Assembly: GCA_020073245.1 (NCBI GenBank)
Contig: JAIQFQ010000006.1
Coordinates: 124,001 to 188,000, forward strand
Source: Terriglobia bacterium
Lineage (GTDB): Bacteria > Acidobacteriota > Thermoanaerobaculia > Thermoanaerobaculales > Thermoanaerobaculaceae
Length of the DNA stretch: 64,000 nucleotides
Direction of reading: 5' to 3'
Positions 61,479-64,000 of this stretch are shown one piece after another. Below the pieces are notes generated by a model. The model worked only from the letters and a program-made list of their open reading frames with translations. It was not told the DNA's origin and did not search any database. Position 1 is the first letter of the stretch; each line of letters begins with the position of its first letter. The translations under genes were made by a program, and so were the position numbers.

Positions 61479-63970
61479 CCCGCGGCCCCTTCGTCGAGGG
61501 TGTCCAGCGCGGCGAGGAGCGCGGCGCCGTTACGAAGGCGCTGGTCGGGATCCTTGGCGAGGCAGCGCAGGATCAGGTGGGAGAGTGCCGGTTCGAGATC
61601 CGGCGCGAGCGCCTGCGGGTCCGGCGCCGGCTGCTCGAGGTGAGCGCGGAGGATGTTGCCCGTGGAGAACGGGAGTGAACCGGTCGCCATCTGGAAGAAC
61701 GTGACCCCGAGGGCGTAGATGTCGGTGCGCTCGTCGGGGTCCTCGCCGAGAACCTGCTCGGGTGCCATGTAGTAGGGCGTCCCCGTGGCGCCGGAGGCGG
61801 AAAGGTCGAGCTCGTCGAGGCGACGCGCGATCCCGAAGTCGAGGATCTTCACCTGGCGCCGATCCGCGAGGATCAGATTGGCCGGTTTCAAGTCGCGGTG
61901 CACGACGTGCCTTTCGTGGGCGTAGGCCACCGCGTCGACGATCTGCCGCATGAGCGCGATCATGTGCCGGCGGACGAACTGCGGCTCCTCCCGCACGAGC
62001 TGCAGCACGGTCGGGCCGGAGACGAATTCCATCGAGATGTAGAACGAGGAGAAGCCCCGGTCGAAGTCGTAAATGTGGACGATCCCGGGGTGCGAGAGCG
62101 CCGCTGCGGAACGCGCCTCGCGCTCGAAGCGGCGGATCGCCTCGGGCGTGTGCTGCCGAGGGTTCAGGATCTTGATCGCGACCGTGCGTCCGAGGCGCGA
62201 GTCGCGGGCGCGGTAGACGACGCCCATGCCACCGCGTCCGAGCTCCTGCTCCAGCACGTAGCGCGCCGCCGCGTCGCTCGGGGGACCGACCGGCGAGCCC
62301 TGGCCGGGAGCCGCCTGCGGTCCCGAGGACGACGCCGACTCCTCTGCGGCTCGTTGGGCCGCGAGCCGCTGGAGGCGCAGGCCGGCGTCCTTGTAGGCGT
62401 AGTCGAACTCGACGATCCGGCGCCACGCGGGCTCCGCCGCGTGGATGTCGCCGTGCCGCTCGAGAAGCTCGGCAAGCGTATAGAACGCCGGCAGGAGTTC
62501 GCGCCGCACCGGCAGACCGGCGACGGCGCGCTGGACTGCGCTGATCGCGGCCGTTGTCTCGCCCTGCGTCGACAGCCATGTGCCGAGCTTCACGAGGGGA
62601 TCGACGAGGTTCGGAAACGTCCCCCCGTAGTCGGAGAGGAATTCCCACGCGGCCCGCATGTCGCCACTCTTGTACAGGGTGTTGAAACCGTCCTCTACCC
62701 GGCCTGCACGTGCGAGGAGCTGAGCCTGCTCGGCGACCAAGCCACCGCGCGCGAGCGCCTCCTCGGCGCGCAGGACATCGCCTGCCCGCTCGTAGCAGCG
62801 GGAGGCTTCGAGGAGTTCTCCTGCCGCCTCCCAAACCGTCCCGGCCTCGCTCCACTCGCCGAGCTCGACGTAGAGCTTCGCCGCATCGCGGGGGTCGAGC
62901 TTCGTCCGGGCGAGGTCGGCGGCCTCCCGAAGCAAGCCGCTGCTGCTGTAGCGTTCGAACGCCTCGCGGTAGCGGCCGAGCCGCTCCAACGCCGCCGCCG
63001 CCTCGGCGGCCATTCCTGCGGTCTCGTACTCCTGGAGCGCCTGCTCGATCCGGCCCGAGTCGAAGAGGCGCTGTCCGCGAAGGCGGGCGGCCTCCTCGAC
63101 CTGTCCGCCCTGGCGAAGCGCGTCCGCCGCTCGCATCGTGTCGCCCGCGTGCTCGAATGCGCGCGCCGCGTCCAACGGTTGGCCGGCCGCGAGGAACAGG
63201 TCTCCGGCCTCGCGATGGCGGCTGCACGCGAGCGCCACTGTGGCCGCGAGCCCGGGCCGTTTGGCGTCCCTGGCGGCACGGATCGCCAAGTCGGCATTGG
63301 TCGTTGTGATGCGGTGGGCCTCGAGGGCCAGCTCGATGGCATGGAGGCCCCGACGCGAGTCGCCGGCGCGCATGAAAGGGTCGATCGCCTGCTCCGGGCG
63401 GTGGCTCTCGACGAGGTGCTGGCCGTAGCGAAGCCAGGCCTCGCGTGCATGGTCCTCCTGGCCGAGGCGAGAGTAGAGCGGGGCGGCGGCGGCGAGCGAG
63501 TCGCCGCCTTCCCGCTGCAGAAGTCCGGCCGCCCGCGCAAGTTGGCCGCGCGAGCGCGCGACGGCTGCTGCCCGGCCCCAATCGTGCGCGCGCAGGAAGC
63601 TACGGAGTGCCCGTCGTGGCTTGCCGGCCTCGGCCCAGTACTCACCGGCTGCACGGTGATCACCGCGCCGCGCGGCCTTCACCGCCAGGTCGACAGGGCT
63701 GCCGACCCGCGGCGAGAAGAGGCCCGCGGCGGCGAGGAACAGGACGATCACAACCAGATGGCCGATCGTCATCGTGGTCGCAGACTGAGCGGCTGCCAGG
63801 AAGGGCGGCATCGCCTGGTCGAGCACCGTGAGGCCCAGAAGCGGGAGGATCCACCACAGGTTCAGCCATGCCAGGAGCGCCGTGGCCGCCAAGCCCGTCA
63901 GGCTGCGGCTGCTGCGTGTCAGCAGCAGGCCCAGCGCTGGCGCGACCAGGGTCCCGGAGGCCAGGGGCAT
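61475..63970 (-). CDS. Membrane Ser/Thr protein kinase with long TPR-like repeats and C-terminal kinase domain
   Basis: 831 residues. Two membrane helices near the N-terminus (about 30-52 and 67-86), then some 470 residues of TPR/SEL1-like helical repeats rich in AGD, AGR and AALERLGRYREA segments, and a C-terminal Hanks kinase (about 571-825). Kinase motifs: LGRGGMGVVYRARD, VAIKILNP, VVHRDLKPANLIL, KILDFGIARR and GTPYYMAPEQ. The kinase is C-terminal, as in the PEGA kinase at 16950. ATG 63970 lies 5 nt after a TAGAAT box, so the mRNA is probably leaderless. Confidence 0.93.
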   Translation of the reverse strand: MPLASGTLVAPALGLLLTRSSRSLTGLAATALLAWLNLWWILPLLGLTVLDQAMPPFLAAAQSATTMTIGHLVVIVLFLAAAGLFSPRVGSPVDLAVKAARRGDHRAAGEYWAEAGKPRRALRSFLRAHDWGRAAAVARSRGQLARAAGLLQREGGDSLAAAAPLYSRLGQEDHAREAWLRYGQHLVESHRPEQAIDPFMRAGDSRRGLHAIELALEAHRITTTNADLAIRAARDAKRPGLAATVALACSRHREAGDLFLAAGQPLDAARAFEHAGDTMRAADALRQGGQVEEAARLRGQRLFDSGRIEQALQEYETAGMAAEAAAALERLGRYREAFERYSSSGLLREAADLARTKLDPRDAAKLYVELGEWSEAGTVWEAAGELLEASRCYERAGDVLRAEEALARGGLVAEQAQLLARAGRVEDGFNTLYKSGDMRAAWEFLSDYGGTFPNLVDPLVKLGTWLSTQGETTAAISAVQRAVAGLPVRRELLPAFYTLAELLERHGDIHAAEPAWRRIVEFDYAYKDAGLRLQRLAAQRAAEESASSSGPQAAPGQGSPVGPPSDAAARYVLEQELGRGGMGVVYRARDSRLGRTVAIKILNPRQHTPEAIRRFEREARSAAALSHPGIVHIYDFDRGFSSFYISMEFVSGPTVLQLVREEPQFVRRHMIALMRQIVDAVAYAHERHVVHRDLKPANLILADRRQVKILDFGIARRLDELDLSASGATGTPYYMAPEQVLGEDPDERTDIYALGVTFFQMATGSLPFSTGNILRAHLEQPAPDPQALAPDLEPALSHLILRCLAKDPDQRLRNGAALLAALDTLDEGAAG

Positions 63971-63981
63971 GCGTCATTCTA
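63968..63981 (-). promoter_or_regulatory. Leaderless-type promoter of the TPR kinase gene
   Basis: Minus strand: TAGAAT (63981-63976), 5-nt gap, ATG 63970. The -35 region lies at or beyond the window edge. Confidence 0.6.
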
Positions 63982-64000
63982 GCCCTCGGACACCGGCCCT

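Overview
The window is a high-GC chromosome segment of a Gram-negative bacterium. It carries the full elongasome (MreB, MreC, MreD, PBP2, RodA), a lipid A-type acyltransferase, PpiD-like and MacA/MacB- or Lol-like envelope machinery, two membrane-anchored Ser/Thr kinases, both GltX and GlnS, and a bacterial acyl-ACP thioesterase. This mix fits a soil or sediment lineage such as Acidobacteriota (Thermoanaerobaculia-like), but that placement is inference. I see no IS element, prophage or CRISPR array.

Layout. 1-7.6 kb: 5' end of secA, a polytopic membrane protein, an exported SurE, then a four-gene tripartite ABC export operon. 7.6-11.3 kb: a protealysin-like M4 protease with its emfourin inhibitor, acyl-ACP thioesterase, YgjP-like peptidase and an ArsR/AHSA1 pair. 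11.4-16.4 kb: a sulfur/redox group (double YHS-like protein, ferritin-like protein, thiosulfate sulfurtransferase, Fe-S scaffold), then an SDR and a cupin. 16.6-30.2 kb: DUF971, a PEGA-domain kinase, ThiN, acyltransferase, a 1,206-residue membrane protein with duplicated C-terminal domains, a peptide-binding lipoprotein, an arginase-family hydrolase, tRNA-Gln, a radical SAM protein and a MocR regulator. 30.4-35.4 kb: gltX-glnS, tRNA-Ser and rng. 35.9-42.8 kb: rodA, mrdA, mreD, mreC, mreB and a FecR-domain protein (all minus strand). 42.9-54.1 kb: PpiD-like chaperone, ruvA, ruvB, a lipid-kinase-like protein, an ADP-forming acyl-CoA synthetase and a second ABC export operon. 54.2-64 kb: two tandem paralogous membrane proteins, folK, a coiled-coil/SPFH pair, and a Ser/Thr kinase with a coupled AAA-type ATPase.

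Two genome-wide signals stand out. First, eight gene boundaries carry arrays of degenerate 7-nt repeats, usually two inverted arms of four to six heptads around a 28-90 nt centre. The heptad differs between loci but is shared by some pairs of distant loci. These arrays sit in intergenic gaps and spill into the very ends of genes. Second, at least eight genes have a TAnnnT -10 box only 5-7 nt upstream of the start codon, so their mRNAs are probably leaderless, while operon-internal genes use Shine-Dalgarno sites or stop/start overlaps.

Genes that probably act together are mreB-C-D/mrdA/rodA with rng, gltX with glnS, the M4 protease with emfourin, the sulfurtransferase with the Fe-S scaffold, and each ABC ATPase with its permeases and membrane-fusion protein.
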